Positions 19,183 to 29,747 of a stretch of DNA of 64,000 bases are shown in pieces. The stretch spans positions 124,001 through 188,000 of the forward strand of contig NZ_JADC01000009.1 of NCBI RefSeq assembly GCF_000518185.1, given 5' to 3'. The stretch's first letter is position 1; every line of letters starts with the position of its first letter. The position numbers and the translations under genes were made by a program. The notes under the pieces were generated by a model. That model was given only the letters and a program-made list of their open reading frames with translations. It was not told where the DNA came from and did no database searches. Source of the DNA: Bartonella clarridgeiae ATCC 51734. GTDB taxonomy: Bacteria; Pseudomonadota; Alphaproteobacteria; Rhizobiales; Rhizobiaceae.

Positions 19183-19235
19183 TATATTTAGAGGCAAAGG
19201 CATATGAATAACGCTATTTCAGGATTTCTTATGGG

Positions 19236-19469
19236 CTATTTTATGTTTTTTAGTAATTGACTAAGATGTGGATTACACTCAAGTTCGCGCTGATAAGATA
19301 ATTCACAACTAGCATACGCCTCTTGACGCTGATGATTCCAGTATTTTAGATCGTCGAGAGGAATTTTTTGTCCACTAACTGCACAAACAGTATAAGTTCC
19401 GTATTTAATAATTTTATAACTATTATTAAAATAATGGATTGTTGCTTCGCATTCATTATTAGAGAACAT
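19236..19469 (-). CDS. DUF2093 family protein
   Basis: The 77-residue product resembles DUF2093 proteins of Rhizobiales: a short beta-rich N-terminus (EATIHYFNNSYKIIKYGTYTVCAVSGQKIPLDDLKYW) followed by a helical QEAYASCELSYQRELE. The C-A-V-S-G-Q-x-I-P pattern is typical. Function is unknown. It is convergent with lpxK, and in the same orientation as mutL upstream. Confidence 0.75.
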   Translation of the reverse strand: MFSNNECEATIHYFNNSYKIIKYGTYTVCAVSGQKIPLDDLKYWNHQRQEAYASCELSYQRELECNPHLSQLLKNIK

Positions 19470-19589
19470 ATTTTATGAGCCCTTTCTATGTACTTATGAA
19501 AAAATAATGCAGCTAAAATATTACAGATATTTTATAGAGTTGAGTATAAATGAAGCAAGTAGTTTTTAGCCAGAATAGTTCATGAAGTT

Positions 19590-21428
19590 TTATTTTCTAC
19601 CAAAAAGGCGTTCTATGTCAGCGAGTTTAAGTTCGATATAAGTAGGACGTCCGTGATTACATGTGCCTGAATTAGGTGTTGCTTCTATTTGTCGTAAAAG
19701 CGCATTCATTTCTTCAGGATGCAAAAGACGTCCTGAACGTATTGAACTATGACAAGCCATAGTTGCTGCAACATAATCAAGCATTCCTTTTAAATTATCT
19801 ATTGTATCATATTCGGCTGCTTCATCGGCAAGATCCTTGATTAAAGCTTGTATATTAATTTCTCCTAACATAGAAGGTGTTTCGTGTACAGCGATTGCAC
19901 CAATTCCAAAAGATTCAATTCCTAATCCAAATTTTTTCAAAGCATCTTTGTGAGATAGAAGGCATGTGGCATCTTCTTCAGAAAGTTCTACAATTTCAGG
20001 AATGAGCAATAATTGTGAAGGAAGTGGTTTGGAGTATAGAGCATTTTTAAGTGCTTCATAAACCAATCTCTCATGAGCAGCATGCTGGTCCACAATGATA
20101 AGACTGTTTTGAGTTTGAGAGACAATATAGTTTTTATGGATTTGCGCTCTTGCAGCTCCTAATGGATAATGTAATTCTTCTGATGTTGATACATTAATTG
20201 TAGCACGTGTATCACCACTTGGCCTGCTAAGACACTCCATAATAGGGATCGTATCTTCTTGTAAATCAATAGAGCTATTTATATTTAATGGTTTATGAAA
20301 TATTGATGTAAGCTCTGGCTCAAGATGACATGGTCGCGCACCATAAGAAGAAGTTTGATGCGTTTTTACAGTTTCTAAAGATTGTGTTCGAAATGCAGCT
20401 AACATTGCTTCAGATCCTGTTGAAGTAGGACGAACGCCAGTTTGATGCAATGCTTCACGGATTGCTCCAATGATTAAACCACGAATTAGACTTGGGTCAC
20501 GAAACCGTACGTCCATTTTTGCAGGGTGTACATTGACGTCTACATCAGTGGGCGGTAAATTAATAAAAAGAATGGCTATAGCATGACGATCTCGAGCAAT
20601 AACATCGGCATATGCTCCTCGGATTGCTCCCCAGAGAAGTTTGTCGCGCACTGGACGCCCATTAACATAAGCAAATTGGTGAAGGCTGTTACTGCGATTG
20701 AAAGATGGCAAACCGGCAAAACCGGTTAGATGAACAGATTCACGTTTAGCATCCAGGATAAGACTGTTTGAAGCAAATTCTTTTCCCATAATTTGTGTAA
20801 TACGTTGTAATTGCCCTTGGGTATTTTGTTCCATAGCAGGAAATTCCATAGATGCTCGATCTATACCTGCAAGAGAAAAACGGATGTGCGGAAAGGCGAT
20901 TGCAATTCGTTTAATTGTGTCAATGATAGAACTTGTTTCAGCACGATCAGATTTCATAAACTTCAGTCGTGCTGGTGTAACAAAAAAGAGATCACGAACT
21001 TCAACGATGGTTCCAGGATTAGCAGCAGAGGGTTTTGGTCCTTCTATTTTCCCTGCAGTAACAATAATTTCAGCTGCACTATCGGAATTTTGTGTTCGTG
21101 AAGTCAGTTTAAGTTTTGAAACAGAACCAATAGAGGGCAACGCTTCTCCACGAAAGCCAAGGAAACAAATATTATGTACATCATCAGTAATTTTAGATGT
21201 ACAATGACGAGAAATTGCTAAAGTTAACTGATCTTCTGGAATACCACAGCCATTATCACTGACTTTTATCAGGTTTTTCCCGCCATTTGCTATAACGATC
21301 TCAATGCGATTTGCCCCTGCATCAATAGCATTTTCAATAAGCTCTTTAACAACATTAGTGGGTCGTTCAATAACTTCGCCGGCTGCAATTTGATTAATAA
21401 TAGTTTCGCTAAGGTGACGTATAATCAT
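19590..21428 (-). CDS. mutL: DNA mismatch repair protein MutL
   Basis: MutL links MutS mismatch recognition to strand removal. The 612-residue protein has a GHKL ATPase N-terminus: catalytic Glu in [13 protein letters not shown] (about 27-39), DNGCGIP (about 58-64), and [16 protein letters not shown] (about 88-103). The transducer domain and a Ser/Thr-rich linker (about 330-430) follow. The C-terminal dimerisation domain has [14 protein letters not shown] and ends with [11 protein letters not shown]. Whether an endonuclease DQHA(x)2E(x)4E motif is functional: the text [12 protein letters not shown] matches it, so this MutL probably has nicking activity, as in bacteria without MutH. Standard start with ATG at 21428. 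Confidence 0.96.
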   Translation of the reverse strand: MIIRHLSETIINQIAAGEVIERPTNVVKELIENAIDAGANRIEIVIANGGKNLIKVSDNGCGIPEDQLTLAISRHCTSKITDDVHNICFLGFRGEALPSIGSVSKLKLTSRTQNSDSAAEIIVTAGKIEGPKPSAANPGTIVEVRDLFFVTPARLKFMKSDRAETSSIIDTIKRIAIAFPHIRFSLAGIDRASMEFPAMEQNTQGQLQRITQIMGKEFASNSLILDAKRESVHLTGFAGLPSFNRSNSLHQFAYVNGRPVRDKLLWGAIRGAYADVIARDRHAIAILFINLPPTDVDVNVHPAKMDVRFRDPSLIRGLIIGAIREALHQTGVRPTSTGSEAMLAAFRTQSLETVKTHQTSSYGARPCHLEPELTSIFHKPLNINSSIDLQEDTIPIMECLSRPSGDTRATINVSTSEELHYPLGAARAQIHKNYIVSQTQNSLIIVDQHAAHERLVYEALKNALYSKPLPSQLLLIPEIVELSEEDATCLLSHKDALKKFGLGIESFGIGAIAVHETPSMLGEINIQALIKDLADEAAEYDTIDNLKGMLDYVAATMACHSSIRSGRLLHPEEMNALLRQIEATPNSGTCNHGRPTYIELKLADIERLFGRK

Positions 21429-21738
21429 ATTTAGATTTTAACAGGCTTCTTTTTTACTGTATAGAACTTTGGACTATAATAACAATATTTATCAACTTTG
21501 ACGAAAGAAAAAAACTGAAAATATATTCTAAGAGTAAGTATATAAGATTTTAGTAAAAAGCCATACATGATGGATATCCAAAGTTTCTCTTATGAGGGAA
21601 TGCTTTACCGAATGCGGTTTTATGGTTTAAAGTCATTAATTATAATTGTGAACAAAATCATTAAATTGAGAATAAATCATTTGTTATCTTTGAAAAGGAT
21701 CGCCCCAATCAGTAATACCCGTAAAAAGAGATAAAAAG
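21429..21738. other. Divergent promoter region of mutL and the Dcd-like gene
   Basis: This 310-base AT-rich spacer separates two divergent genes and must carry both promoters. I see no motif I can assign. Confidence 0.45.
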
Positions 21739-22842
21739 ATGGAAGGCAAAACTATGATGCGCATGAATGGTATTCTTGCAGATAGTGATATACAGACTTT
21801 AGTTAACAATCGTATTGTTAACGCCATTTGCTCGCTTGATAAGGATCAAATACAACCTGCAAGTCTTGATTTACGTTTAGGAGATAAGGCATATCGTATA
21901 CGAGCTTCTTTTATGCCAGGACCTGGTGTGAAAGTTAGTGATAAACTTGAACGATTAAAGCTGCACGAATTTGATTTGCAAGATGGGGCAGTTTTAGAAA
22001 CAGGTTGTGTTTATATCGTTCCTCTTTTGGAAAATTTAGCTTTACCGAAAGTGCTTTCTGCGGTTGCTAATCCAAAAAGTTCTACGGGGCGATTGGATGT
22101 TTTTACACGCGTGATTTCAGATTATGCTCAGGAATTTGATAAAATTTGTATGGGTTATCATGGGCCACTTTATCTTGAAATTAGTCCACGAACATTCCCG
22201 ATTTTGGTCCGCACCGGTTCGCGTTTATCACAACTTCGATTTCGTAAGGGACATAGTTATTTAAAAGAAGTTGAATTGTATGATTTGCATAAAAATGAAA
22301 TGCTTGTATCTGATGATAACCCTAATATTAACGATGATGGTATTGGAATTTCCATTAATTTAGAAGGCAATGAAAACGGGCTTATGGGGTATCGTAGTAA
22401 ACGTCATACCGGTGTTATTGATGTTGATAAAAGCGCTGTTGCTCATATTTTAGATTTTTGGGAACCTATTTACGATCATGGAACAAAAGAAATGGTTCTT
22501 GATCCCCATGAATTTTATATTTTAGTTTCACGAGAAGCTATTCATGTTCCTCCCTTTTATGCTGCTGAAATGAAACCATTCGATCCCTTAGTTGGAGAAT
22601 TTAGAGTGCATTATGCAGGTTTTTTTGATCCAGGATTTGGGAATATGAAAATAAGTAGAAAAGGGGCACGTGCAGTTTTAGAAGTGCGGAATCACGAGGT
22701 TCCATTTATTTTAGAGCATGGCCAAATTATCGGCCGCTTGGTTTATGAACATATGCTTAATCGGCCAGTGAAACTTTATGGGGATGATATTGGTTCACAT
22801 TATCAAGAACAAGGATTAAAATTGTCTAAGCATTTTAAATGA
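21739..22842 (+). CDS. dcd: 2'-deoxycytidine 5'-triphosphate deaminase, long two-domain form
   Basis: Dcd converts dCTP to dUTP for thymidylate synthesis. At 367 residues this is about twice the E. coli enzyme, and it seems to hold two dUTPase-fold modules: the first with [20 protein letters not shown] (about 43-62), then [15 protein letters not shown] (about 113-127); the second with [13 protein letters not shown], and [11 protein letters not shown] (about 290-300). Such long forms occur in alphaproteobacteria. The start listed is ATG 21739; an ATG pair at 21754/21757, preceded by GGAAGG at better spacing, begins [12 protein letters not shown] and may be the true one. Confidence 0.85.
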   Translation: MEGKTMMRMNGILADSDIQTLVNNRIVNAICSLDKDQIQPASLDLRLGDKAYRIRASFMPGPGVKVSDKLERLKLHEFDLQDGAVLETGCVYIVPLLENLALPKVLSAVANPKSSTGRLDVFTRVISDYAQEFDKICMGYHGPLYLEISPRTFPILVRTGSRLSQLRFRKGHSYLKEVELYDLHKNEMLVSDDNPNINDDGIGISINLEGNENGLMGYRSKRHTGVIDVDKSAVAHILDFWEPIYDHGTKEMVLDPHEFYILVSREAIHVPPFYAAEMKPFDPLVGEFRVHYAGFFDPGFGNMKISRKGARAVLEVRNHEVPFILEHGQIIGRLVYEHMLNRPVKLYGDDIGSHYQEQGLKLSKHFK

Positions 22843-22927
22843 ATTTATTAATATAGATTTTGACAAAGTATATACAAGAGATTTATCTTTTGAAAAAGCT
22901 TTTTGTATTTTGAATAACGGTGTTACT

Positions 22928-24079
22928 ATGATTATTTCTTCAACATTTGATTATCGCAAAGCAGCAAAATGTCGCTTACCTTCTTTTTTGTTTCATTATA
23001 TTGATGGTGGTGCTTATGCTGAAGAAACAATGCGGCGTAATTGTACAGATCTTCAAGAACTTGCATTACGTCAACGGATTCTAAAGCAGATAGGTGATGT
23101 TGATCTTTCAACTGAGATTTTGGGTCAAAAACTTGGTATGCCAATTGTGCTTGCACCTGTAGGGTTAACTGGTATGTATGCACGTCGTGGTGAAGTAAAA
23201 GCTGCACGTGCAGCTGTTGCGAAAGGTATTCCTTTTACTTTGTCCTCGGTTTCAGTTTGTCCTATTTCAGAAGTACAAGCAGCGGTTGGAAAAGAATTTT
23301 GGTTTCAACTTTATGTTCTCAAGGATCGTGGGTTTATGCGTGATGCATTGGAAAGATCGTGGGCTGCTGGTGTTCGTACATTGGTTTTTACAGTTGATAT
23401 GCCGGTTCCTGGAGCACGTTATCGTGATGCTCATTCGGGAATGTCTGGGCCTTATGCTGGATTGCGCCGTATTGTACAAGCTGTTTTCCATCCTCATTGG
23501 GCTTGGAATGTTGGTATTATGGGGCATCCACATGATCTTGGAAATGTTTCTGCCTATCTTAAAAAAAAAACGACACTAAAAGATTATATTGGTTGGCTTG
23601 GTGCAAACTTTGATCCATCAATTAGCTGGGGTGATTTGCAATGGATTAGAGACTTTTGGAAAGGAAAAATGATTTTAAAAGGTATTCTTGATCCAGAGGA
23701 TGCACGTGAGGCAGTACGATTTGGAGCTGATGGTATTGTTGTGTCCAATCACGGTGGACGTCAGCTTGATGGGGTATTGTCAACTGCACGGGCATTGCCA
23801 AAAATTGCGGATGTTATAAAAGGTGATTTAACGATTTTAGTTGATTCTGGTATTCGTTCTGGTCTTGATGTTGTTCGTATGATAGCACAAGGTGCGGATG
23901 CTGTTATGATCGGTCGTGCTTTTATTTATGCGCTTGCTGCAGCAGGTGAAAAAGGCGTTACTTATCTCCTTGAGCTTTTTGCTCAAGAAATGCGTGTGGC
24001 TATGACATTAACTGGTGTTCGTACAATTAAAGAAATTACACGTGAGAACTTAGTTAGTCCAGAGAGTCTACAAGGATGA
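22928..24079 (+). CDS. lldD: L-lactate dehydrogenase (FMN, quinone-linked)
   Basis: LldD oxidises L-lactate to pyruvate and passes electrons to the respiratory chain. The chosen ATG gives 383 residues starting [20 protein letters not shown], which closely follows the known LldD N-terminus; the open frame begins six codons earlier with a TTG. FMN-hydroxyacid oxidase motifs are all present: the [17 protein letters not shown] block, [17 protein letters not shown], the catalytic His in [12 protein letters not shown], and [11 protein letters not shown]-like [15 protein letters not shown]. The enzyme is attached to the cytoplasmic face of the membrane. The ribosome-binding site is weak. Lactate is a plausible carbon source inside erythrocytes or host cells. 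Confidence 0.93.
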   Translation: MIISSTFDYRKAAKCRLPSFLFHYIDGGAYAEETMRRNCTDLQELALRQRILKQIGDVDLSTEILGQKLGMPIVLAPVGLTGMYARRGEVKAARAAVAKGIPFTLSSVSVCPISEVQAAVGKEFWFQLYVLKDRGFMRDALERSWAAGVRTLVFTVDMPVPGARYRDAHSGMSGPYAGLRRIVQAVFHPHWAWNVGIMGHPHDLGNVSAYLKKKTTLKDYIGWLGANFDPSISWGDLQWIRDFWKGKMILKGILDPEDAREAVRFGADGIVVSNHGGRQLDGVLSTARALPKIADVIKGDLTILVDSGIRSGLDVVRMIAQGADAVMIGRAFIYALAAAGEKGVTYLLELFAQEMRVAMTLTGVRTIKEITRENLVSPESLQG

Positions 24080-24365
24080 CCAAGATAAGAAGAGTTTAGC
24101 GTTTTGGGCTTCGCAAAGTCATTTTGTTAAATGCGAAAAGAGTAAGGTGTAATGTTATTTGATTTCCTTTTGATATTATCGATAATTTTTAACAAATTTT
24201 ATAACGTATCTTAAATATATTATTTTATTTTTGCAAATGGATAGATAATTTTTATAAAAATTAACTCTATTAAATAAAAACAATTAAGCTATCTGTTTTA
24301 AAATATTTCAATCATTTTCTTTGCAGCTCTCAGAATAGAACTGTTGTAATTTGTATGAATGACTA

Positions 24366-24968
24366 TTACTTTTTTGAGGGAGTAATGAGTGGAACGGATT
24401 TTTTAACTGTAAGCGCAATAAATGACGCAACCAGAACTTTTAAAAAATCACCAATCATAAATCCTAATGACATTGTTAAAGCTGCCAATAAAGAAATTTT
24501 AGAGATATAAACGATCCAGAATATTCCAAAAAGATATATAATGCCAATTCCACCTACACTGTTTATTATAACCAATTTTACAAAATTTAGCTGTCGCCAA
24601 AACGATTTAACCATAAGACCAATAAAGAATGCTGCAAATGGATAACCAATCATATATCCACCACCAGCTCCCAAAAAAACACTAATACCTCCACGTCCAC
24701 CAGCCAATAGAGGCAAACCGATAGCGACCAGAAAAAGAAAGAGTGCTGATGCTGCGGCGCCTCTTTTTGCTCCAAGTATAGATCCAGCTAACATTGGCCC
24801 CATAGACTGAGCAGTAATAGGAAGACCAAGAAAAAAAGGAAGAAAAATAGGAGGGAAAAAACCTAAAACTGCATAAAGAGCAGCAAATAAAGCAATATAA
24901 GTTAAATCTTTTGTATTCACTGAATTATTCCTATAGTGTTTTGTCATCAGAATCATAAGAGCGTGCAT
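24366..24968 (-). CDS. bioY: Biotin transporter substrate-binding protein BioY
   Basis: BioY is the biotin-binding S component of an ECF transporter. The 200-residue protein is nearly all hydrophobic helices, with ALYAVLGFFPPIFLPFFLGLPITAQSMGPMLAGSILG and GGRGGISVFLGAGGGYMIGYPFAA, which match the BioY family blocks. It ends in a charged tail. The gene follows bioM and bioN on the minus strand and overlaps bioN by 38 bases with the start listed; the ATG at 24947 is an alternative with less N-terminal extension. Neither start has a strong ribosome-binding site, so translational coupling is likely. Confidence 0.92.
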   Translation of the reverse strand: MHALMILMTKHYRNNSVNTKDLTYIALFAALYAVLGFFPPIFLPFFLGLPITAQSMGPMLAGSILGAKRGAAASALFLFLVAIGLPLLAGGRGGISVFLGAGGGYMIGYPFAAFFIGLMVKSFWRQLNFVKLVIINSVGGIGIIYLFGIFWIVYISKISLLAALTMSLGFMIGDFLKVLVASFIALTVKKSVPLITPSKK

Positions 24969-25542
24969 CTAATGCTTCAGCTACTTCTGATGCTATTCTT
25001 ATTGTTCGGATAATTAAGGGTATTGCAAGAGCTATAATATTTATATCAAGTCCACGTGCTCGCTGTGCTTCACATATCGCATTGAATTTTTCACTAATAA
25101 CTGGAATAAATCTAATTGCCATAGATAAAACCATACTTAATTTTGATGGATTGATACCCAAGCATTGAAAGGATCGAAATCCTACTTCAATTGAAGCTAC
25201 CATATCTGAAACTTTTGTTGTTAGTGAAATAAGTGATGCTAGAGAAATCAGAATAATAAAGCGCAATATAATCGAAAAACCTGTAAGCCAGTTATCAAAA
25301 ATAGATTCAAAAATAAATATAAAGACTAAAAAAAGCCATACTGGTTTAAACTGTTTTATTATTTTGTTAAAAGGAATTTTAGCTATTCTATATAACGAGG
25401 ATATGAATAATAAAAAAAGTAAAAAAGCAGATATTGATGAAACCATAAAGATAATAGTCCCACACAGAATCAGAAATAATAACTTAGTTCCCGGTCTAAG
25501 TCGGTGAATAAGTGTATCGTGGGGTATATATGAACTGATCAC
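24931..25542 (-). CDS. bioN: ECF transporter transmembrane T component BioN
   Basis: The T component of the biotin ECF transporter couples the ATPase to BioY in the inner membrane. The 203-residue protein has five or so membrane segments and the two Ala-Arg-Gly type coupling motifs near the C-terminus: EAQRARGLD, and ALDARSYD (second with Ser in place of Gly). Its ATG overlaps the TGA of bioM by four bases (ATGA at 25539-25542), a classic coupled junction. Between bioM and bioY, its role is clear from context. Confidence 0.9.
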   Translation of the reverse strand: MISSYIPHDTLIHRLRPGTKLLFLILCGTIIFMVSSISAFLLFLLFISSLYRIAKIPFNKIIKQFKPVWLFLVFIFIFESIFDNWLTGFSIILRFIILISLASLISLTTKVSDMVASIEVGFRSFQCLGINPSKLSMVLSMAIRFIPVISEKFNAICEAQRARGLDINIIALAIPLIIRTIRIASEVAEALDARSYDSDDKTL

Positions 25543-26216
25543 GACATTCTTCTTATATATTCTTTGATTGCAACCAAAGGCACATCATCAACAGCTATTT
25601 CCCCCTTATCAAAAACAAGTATTCTATCAAATTCTTTCAGAAATTCCAAATCGTGTGACACAACGATAGTTGTTTGTGGTAATTCTTTAATGACTTGTGT
25701 AACGCGACGTTTATTTTGTAAATCAAGTAATGTTGTTGGTTCATCAAAAACAATGTAATTTGGTCTCATTGCTACCACACTTGAGATAGCAACCAATTGT
25801 TTTTGTCCACCACTTAATAAATGAACAGCATGATTTTTGAAGGCTTGGAGATCATAATACTGTAAAACTTCATCTACTCGTTTTCTAATTTCGTCCTTAC
25901 TCAATTTTAAGTTTTTAAGACCAAAAGATAAATCCTCTTCTACCAATGGTAATACAATTTGATTATCGGGATTTTGAAAAACAAATCCCACTTTACGCCT
26001 TATTGCTTTTGCATTGTGCTTTGTATCCAACCCATCAACATTCACAGAACCACTCGATGGGAGCTGTAAACCATTAATAAGGCGTACAAATGTACTTTTT
26101 CCAGAACCATTCGCACCAATAATTGCAATCCGTTTTTCAGTGAGATTTACGGTAATATTTTTCAAAACGCACAAATCATCAAAGATTTGCGTCACCTTAT
26201 CAAATTTTATCCCCAA
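25539..26216 (-). CDS. bioM: ECF transporter ATP-binding component BioM
   Basis: This 225-residue ATPase powers biotin uptake with BioN and BioY. Walker [10 protein letters not shown] is at 34-42, the signature [10 protein letters not shown] at about 134-143, Walker B IVFDEPT just after, and the switch His in VSHDLEF. It is the first gene of a three-gene minus-strand unit, overlapping bioN by four bases. No biotin-synthesis genes are visible nearby. No riboswitch-like fold was recognised ahead of it; only 37 bases separate it from the permease gene, so all four genes may be one transcript. Confidence 0.92.
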   Translation of the reverse strand: MGIKFDKVTQIFDDLCVLKNITVNLTEKRIAIIGANGSGKSTFVRLINGLQLPSSGSVNVDGLDTKHNAKAIRRKVGFVFQNPDNQIVLPLVEEDLSFGLKNLKLSKDEIRKRVDEVLQYYDLQAFKNHAVHLLSGGQKQLVAISSVVAMRPNYIVFDEPTTLLDLQNKRRVTQVIKELPQTTIVVSHDLEFLKEFDRILVFDKGEIAVDDVPLVAIKEYIRRMS

Positions 26217-26253
26217 TGTTTATTCCAATCGATTTCTTTATATGATTTCAGAA

Positions 26254-27687
26254 CTATCGTTTGAGTTTATACCCCAATAATAAAAATAAACACCATATAG
26301 GAATAATAATAACTGCTAAACTCATATCAGGCATTTGTGTAGGAATATAAGATTCAATAAAGTTTACTTTTATTCCTATCATCTCAAAGAGTTGGGTAAT
26401 TAATCCATTTTTCCCAAAACCACTTACAAACATAATACAAAACAATAGCGCAAGAAAAAAAAGACAAAGGTAATTTCCATAAGGATAGAAACCAAATGCA
26501 TAAACGAAGGATTTTTCTTGGCCTTTATGGGCTTTTCGAAACTTGAAATGTACAATAACAATAATAGCCCACGTAATAGCTGCTGTTACGGTTGTAATAG
26601 CCATGATCCGGATAAAACTATTATCCGGTATAAGAACATTAATGACAATAATTGTTGCAGTACAAATTGATGAAAAAAGAATAGCAACATAGGGAACACA
26701 CGTAGCATTAAGTTTGCTAAAAATATGCGGCGCATTTTTTTGTATCGCTAAGCTATAAAGTATACGACCATTAGAGTAAATTCCACTATTGTAGACTGAA
26801 ATAGCAGCCATAATCACCACAAAATTTAAAATATGGCTCGCTGCAGGAATACCTATAGTTTCAAAAATAGTTACAAAAGGACTGCCATTTTTTTTAATCA
26901 TATTCCATGGGCTTATCATCATAATTACACTTATAGAACCGATATAAAAGATGACAACACGCCACATAACTTTACGAATGGCTGTTGGAATTGTTTTTTG
27001 TGGATCTGATGTTTCTCCAGCTGCAATACTAATAAGCTCTGTGCCACCAAAAGAAAACATGAGTATAGAAGTAGCAAATACTAACCCCATTGCGCCATAA
27101 GGGAAAAAACCACCGTGATTCCAAAGATAGCTAATACTTGCCTGGCTTCCATTCATCCCTGTTATAATGATAAAAATCCCAAACACAATCATACCAATAA
27201 CAGAAATGATTTTAATCAAAGCTAAACCAAATTCAAATTCTCCGTAAAAACGTACATTGGTAAGATTAATCAATGTGACAAACAAGAGAACCAACAAAGA
27301 TGATTTCCAATGATCAATCAAAATCCAGTGATCAAGATAAAATCCAATAACTGTCAGTTCGGTCATACCAACAAGAATATAAAGAAACCAGTAATTCCAA
27401 CCTGTTATAAAACCAGCAAGACATCCCCAATATTTATAAGCAAAGAAACTAAAAGCACCTGAAGTTGGTTCTTCTGCTGACATTTCACCAAGTATTCGCA
27501 TAATAAGATAGATAATGAATCCTCCAATAAGATATGCTAAAATAGTTGAAGGGCCAGCTAATTGAATAGCTTCTGTTGATCCGTAGAAAAGGCCTGTTCC
27601 AATAACACCTCCTAAGGCAATCATTTGAACATGACGATTTTTAAGTCCACGTTTTAATTCATTATATTTTAGTTCAACATTTTCCAT
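26254..27687 (-). CDS. Amino acid permease, AAT family (APC superfamily)
   Basis: This 477-residue inner-membrane protein is a 12-segment amino acid/proton symporter of the AAT family (relatives: AroP, PheP, ProY, GabP, CycA). Family signatures: LKNRHVQMIALGGVIGTGLFYGS in the first segment, GEMSAEEPTSGAFSFFAYKY, and FSFGGTELISIAAGE later. The substrate cannot be fixed by eye. The gene precedes bioM in the same direction with 37 bases between them. Length is standard. Confidence 0.88.
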   Translation of the reverse strand: MENVELKYNELKRGLKNRHVQMIALGGVIGTGLFYGSTEAIQLAGPSTILAYLIGGFIIYLIMRILGEMSAEEPTSGAFSFFAYKYWGCLAGFITGWNYWFLYILVGMTELTVIGFYLDHWILIDHWKSSLLVLLFVTLINLTNVRFYGEFEFGLALIKIISVIGMIVFGIFIIITGMNGSQASISYLWNHGGFFPYGAMGLVFATSILMFSFGGTELISIAAGETSDPQKTIPTAIRKVMWRVVIFYIGSISVIMMISPWNMIKKNGSPFVTIFETIGIPAASHILNFVVIMAAISVYNSGIYSNGRILYSLAIQKNAPHIFSKLNATCVPYVAILFSSICTATIIVINVLIPDNSFIRIMAITTVTAAITWAIIVIVHFKFRKAHKGQEKSFVYAFGFYPYGNYLCLFFLALLFCIMFVSGFGKNGLITQLFEMIGIKVNFIESYIPTQMPDMSLAVIIIPIWCLFLLLGYKLKR

Positions 27688-27869
27688 TATTCTTATATAT
27701 TAAACCCAAATTTTTATATAAAAAACAATTCTATTTTAATTTTAAATGTATTTTTTGTTTTCGAGAAAAATAACAATAAAAATTAATTCATTTTTATTCT
27801 TATTATAATGCAACTCTTTAGTTTCTAAATACGTTTTATCAAATATTTTGTTAAGATAATAGGAATAAG

Positions 27870-28205
27870 ATGTTTCGTCCTTTAGTTAAATTAATGATTT
27901 TTATTTTTGTTACGTTGACATGTATAACATTAGTCGTTGATGGCATGCGTTCTGTTAGTGCATCAAATTTGACTATAAATCCATTTAGTAAAATATTAGC
28001 AGTTTTTTTGCATACAGATATTAATAGTCTCAATCAATTTATATGTAGTATTATGCCATCTCTGCTATCTTCAACTTGCATTATTCTCATTAACTTTCCA
28101 GCATGGTTGATATTTGGCATTTTGGCAATAACATTTTATATCTTAAGTTACGAACCACGAAAACCTTTTCATAAAATCTCGTATCAAGAAGGAGAGTATA
28201 TTTAA
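27870..28205 (+). CDS. Small membrane protein, unknown function
   Basis: The 111-residue product has two or three hydrophobic segments: VKLMIFIFVTLTCITLVVDGMRSV near the N-terminus, and IMPSLLSSTCIILINFPAWLIFGILAITFYIL near the C-terminus, followed by a basic/charged end (EPRKPFHKISYQEGEYI). TAGGAATA lies before the ATG. I do not recognise a characterised family, although similar proteins seem conserved among Rhizobiales. It is divergent from the permease gene and stands alone. Confidence 0.7.
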   Translation: MFRPLVKLMIFIFVTLTCITLVVDGMRSVSASNLTINPFSKILAVFLHTDINSLNQFICSIMPSLLSSTCIILINFPAWLIFGILAITFYILSYEPRKPFHKISYQEGEYI

Positions 28206-28479
28206 TATTAAAGAATTTTCTCTAAGATTTATTATGCTTACGCATAAAATAATATCTCAAACATTTGCACTTTTAAGATAACGGAAATCAATTGCGTCAA
28301 TAAGCAAAAATTAAAAATATTCTCTACACTATATTAAAGAAAAATTACAAGAAATATAACAATAAAAACAATAATATTCATTCAACCACTAACCCCTAAA
28401 AAAATTCCATCTTAAAAGAGACAAAAATAATTTTTTAATTTCCAAGAAACAAAGGTTCTAACTTAAATTATACTTATTA

Positions 28480-28683
28480 TCAGTAAGGAGGACGCTCAAC
28501 AGGAACTTCAGAAAAACCGCGCTCTTCTAATTCTAGCAATCGTTTTGTTAAAGCATTTAACTTTTTAGACATTTCATCTAAACTTTTCCATTGATCAGTC
28601 ACCACACAAGAAAGTTCCTCAATAAGTTTTTCTTGATGAGCTAGTTTAATCTCTAATTCTATCATTTTATTTTCATGTGACAT
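28480..28683 (-). CDS. slyX: SlyX family protein
   Basis: The 67-residue protein is a single coiled-coil (heptads through ELEIKLAHQEKLIEELSCVVTDQWKSLDEMSKKL) with the SlyX C-terminal hallmark of Pro, Pro-Pro-Tyr (VERPPY). SlyX function is not known. Length and composition match the family. It stands alone, on the minus strand. Confidence 0.85.
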   Translation of the reverse strand: MSHENKMIELEIKLAHQEKLIEELSCVVTDQWKSLDEMSKKLNALTKRLLELEERGFSEVPVERPPY

Positions 28684-29155
28684 GTCTTCTAACCCCGTTT
28701 TACTTTTTATACCTATATAGGCACAGAAATGAGAAACACGCTTCTATCAAATGATTATCATACCAGCATCACTTTGATAGCGTAAAAACAACACTCTTAT
28801 TTTTTCCATTCAAAAAATAACTTGTCAAATAATTTTTTTCATTCTTCTCAAAATTACTAATGTTTGCCTTTAAACAGAGCATTTAGTAGCATTTTGTTAC
28901 GAAAAATTTTTACCTTCAACCTTACTTCTGAAGTTAGATATGATCATAAATTGAAGGGATTTTTAATTACGCTTTAAGATAACAAAAAAATCAAAAATAT
29001 AGTTTTATTCCTTCTTCATTATAAGGATCTATTTTTTTATTTTAGTAACTTTTGCATCTTATGAATTATTGAAAAAATTACCTGCTTGCTTTTATACATA
29101 CTTTTAGTTATTACGCTCGATTTGGCCTTTAGTTTTAAATAACGTAAAAGCCTAT
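28684..29155. other. Intergenic region, no gene seen
   Basis: A 470-base AT-rich stretch between slyX and tRNA-Thr. I see no reading frame or motif worth naming. Confidence 0.45.
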
Positions 29156-29228
29156 GCCGTATTAGCTCAGTTGGTAGAGCACATCATTCGTAATGATGGG
29201 GTCGCTGGTTCAAATCCGGCATACGGCA
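29156..29228 (+). tRNA. tRNA-Thr (anticodon CGT)
   Basis: A complete cloverleaf: acceptor GCCGTAT/ATACGGC, D-arm GCTC/GAGC, anticodon loop TTCGTAA on a CATCA/TGATG stem, T-arm with TTCAAAT. The anticodon CGT reads ACG. The CCA end is not encoded (A73 followed by CCG). Confidence 0.95.
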
Positions 29229-29317
29229 CCGTTCCATTTGGTCAATACACTGAAATATATAGATTTTTTCTTTAAACCGCTGTTTCTTTTTATATTCATG
29301 AGAAGCAAGAAGTCTCC

Positions 29318-29432
29318 ATTTATAGTATGTTATTAAAGAACAATGTAAATCCTATTCCGTCAACTCTATTATATTATTCCTAATCATAAAAATATAAAAA
29401 AATCAGTATTTATGTGCATAAAACTCTATTAG
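29318..29432 (+). repeat. Noncoding repeat of bep loci, copy R1
   Basis: Begins ATTTATAGTATGTTATTAAA and ends with CATAAAACTCTATT. The same order of blocks recurs at 30322-30422 (R2) and 57924-58041 (R3), all on the plus strand and all beside Bep-related genes or tRNAs. R1 is closest to R3 at its 3' end and to R2 at its 5' end. Confidence 0.75.
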
Positions 29433-29541
29433 AGTATCCATGAAATCTGTAATAATGTTATTATTATATCAAAAATAATTTCTATTTTATCATAAATCAA
29501 TTTATTTATAATAATGATTAAATAAATATAAATATTATTTT

Positions 29542-29572
29542 TATAACTATACTATAATATACTATAGTTATA
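29542..29572. repeat. 10-bp AT inverted repeat
   Basis: TATAACTATA (29542-29551) and its exact reverse complement TATAGTTATA (29563-29572) flank an 11-base spacer that is itself nearly symmetric. It lies 176 bases ahead of the BID remnant. Confidence 0.55.
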
Positions 29573-29747
29573 TTTATTAAAGGAAATGTTTTACAAATAT
29601 TTATATTTGTCAATATAATATACATATATTTCTGCATAAAAAACATATTGATAATAAAAAATAGAATCTATAAATAAATATTTTATGTTTCTATTTTGGA
29701 AACAATAAATAAAACTTGCAAAGTCTGCTTAAAATTAGAGAAAATAC

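Larger units (their letters stand above)
29229..29747. other. Noncoding flank between tRNA-Thr and the BID remnant
   Basis: Very AT-rich. It holds the tRNA 3' flank shared with tRNA-Phe (29242-29273), noncoding repeat copy R1 (29318-29432), an inverted repeat (29542-29572) and, around 29646-29670, a short block resembling the region upstream of the Bep gene at 55777. No gene was seen. Confidence 0.6.

Noticed and set aside
19204-19260. 18-codon frame MNNAISGFLMGYFMFFSN after lpxK
   Set aside because: Too short, without family support, and its end overlaps the DUF2093 gene on the other strand.
20811-21207. Plus-strand frames of 96 and 107 codons inside mutL
   Set aside because: Antisense shadows of mutL.
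26014-26280. Plus-strand 88-codon frame at the bioM start
   Set aside because: Antisense shadow of bioM.
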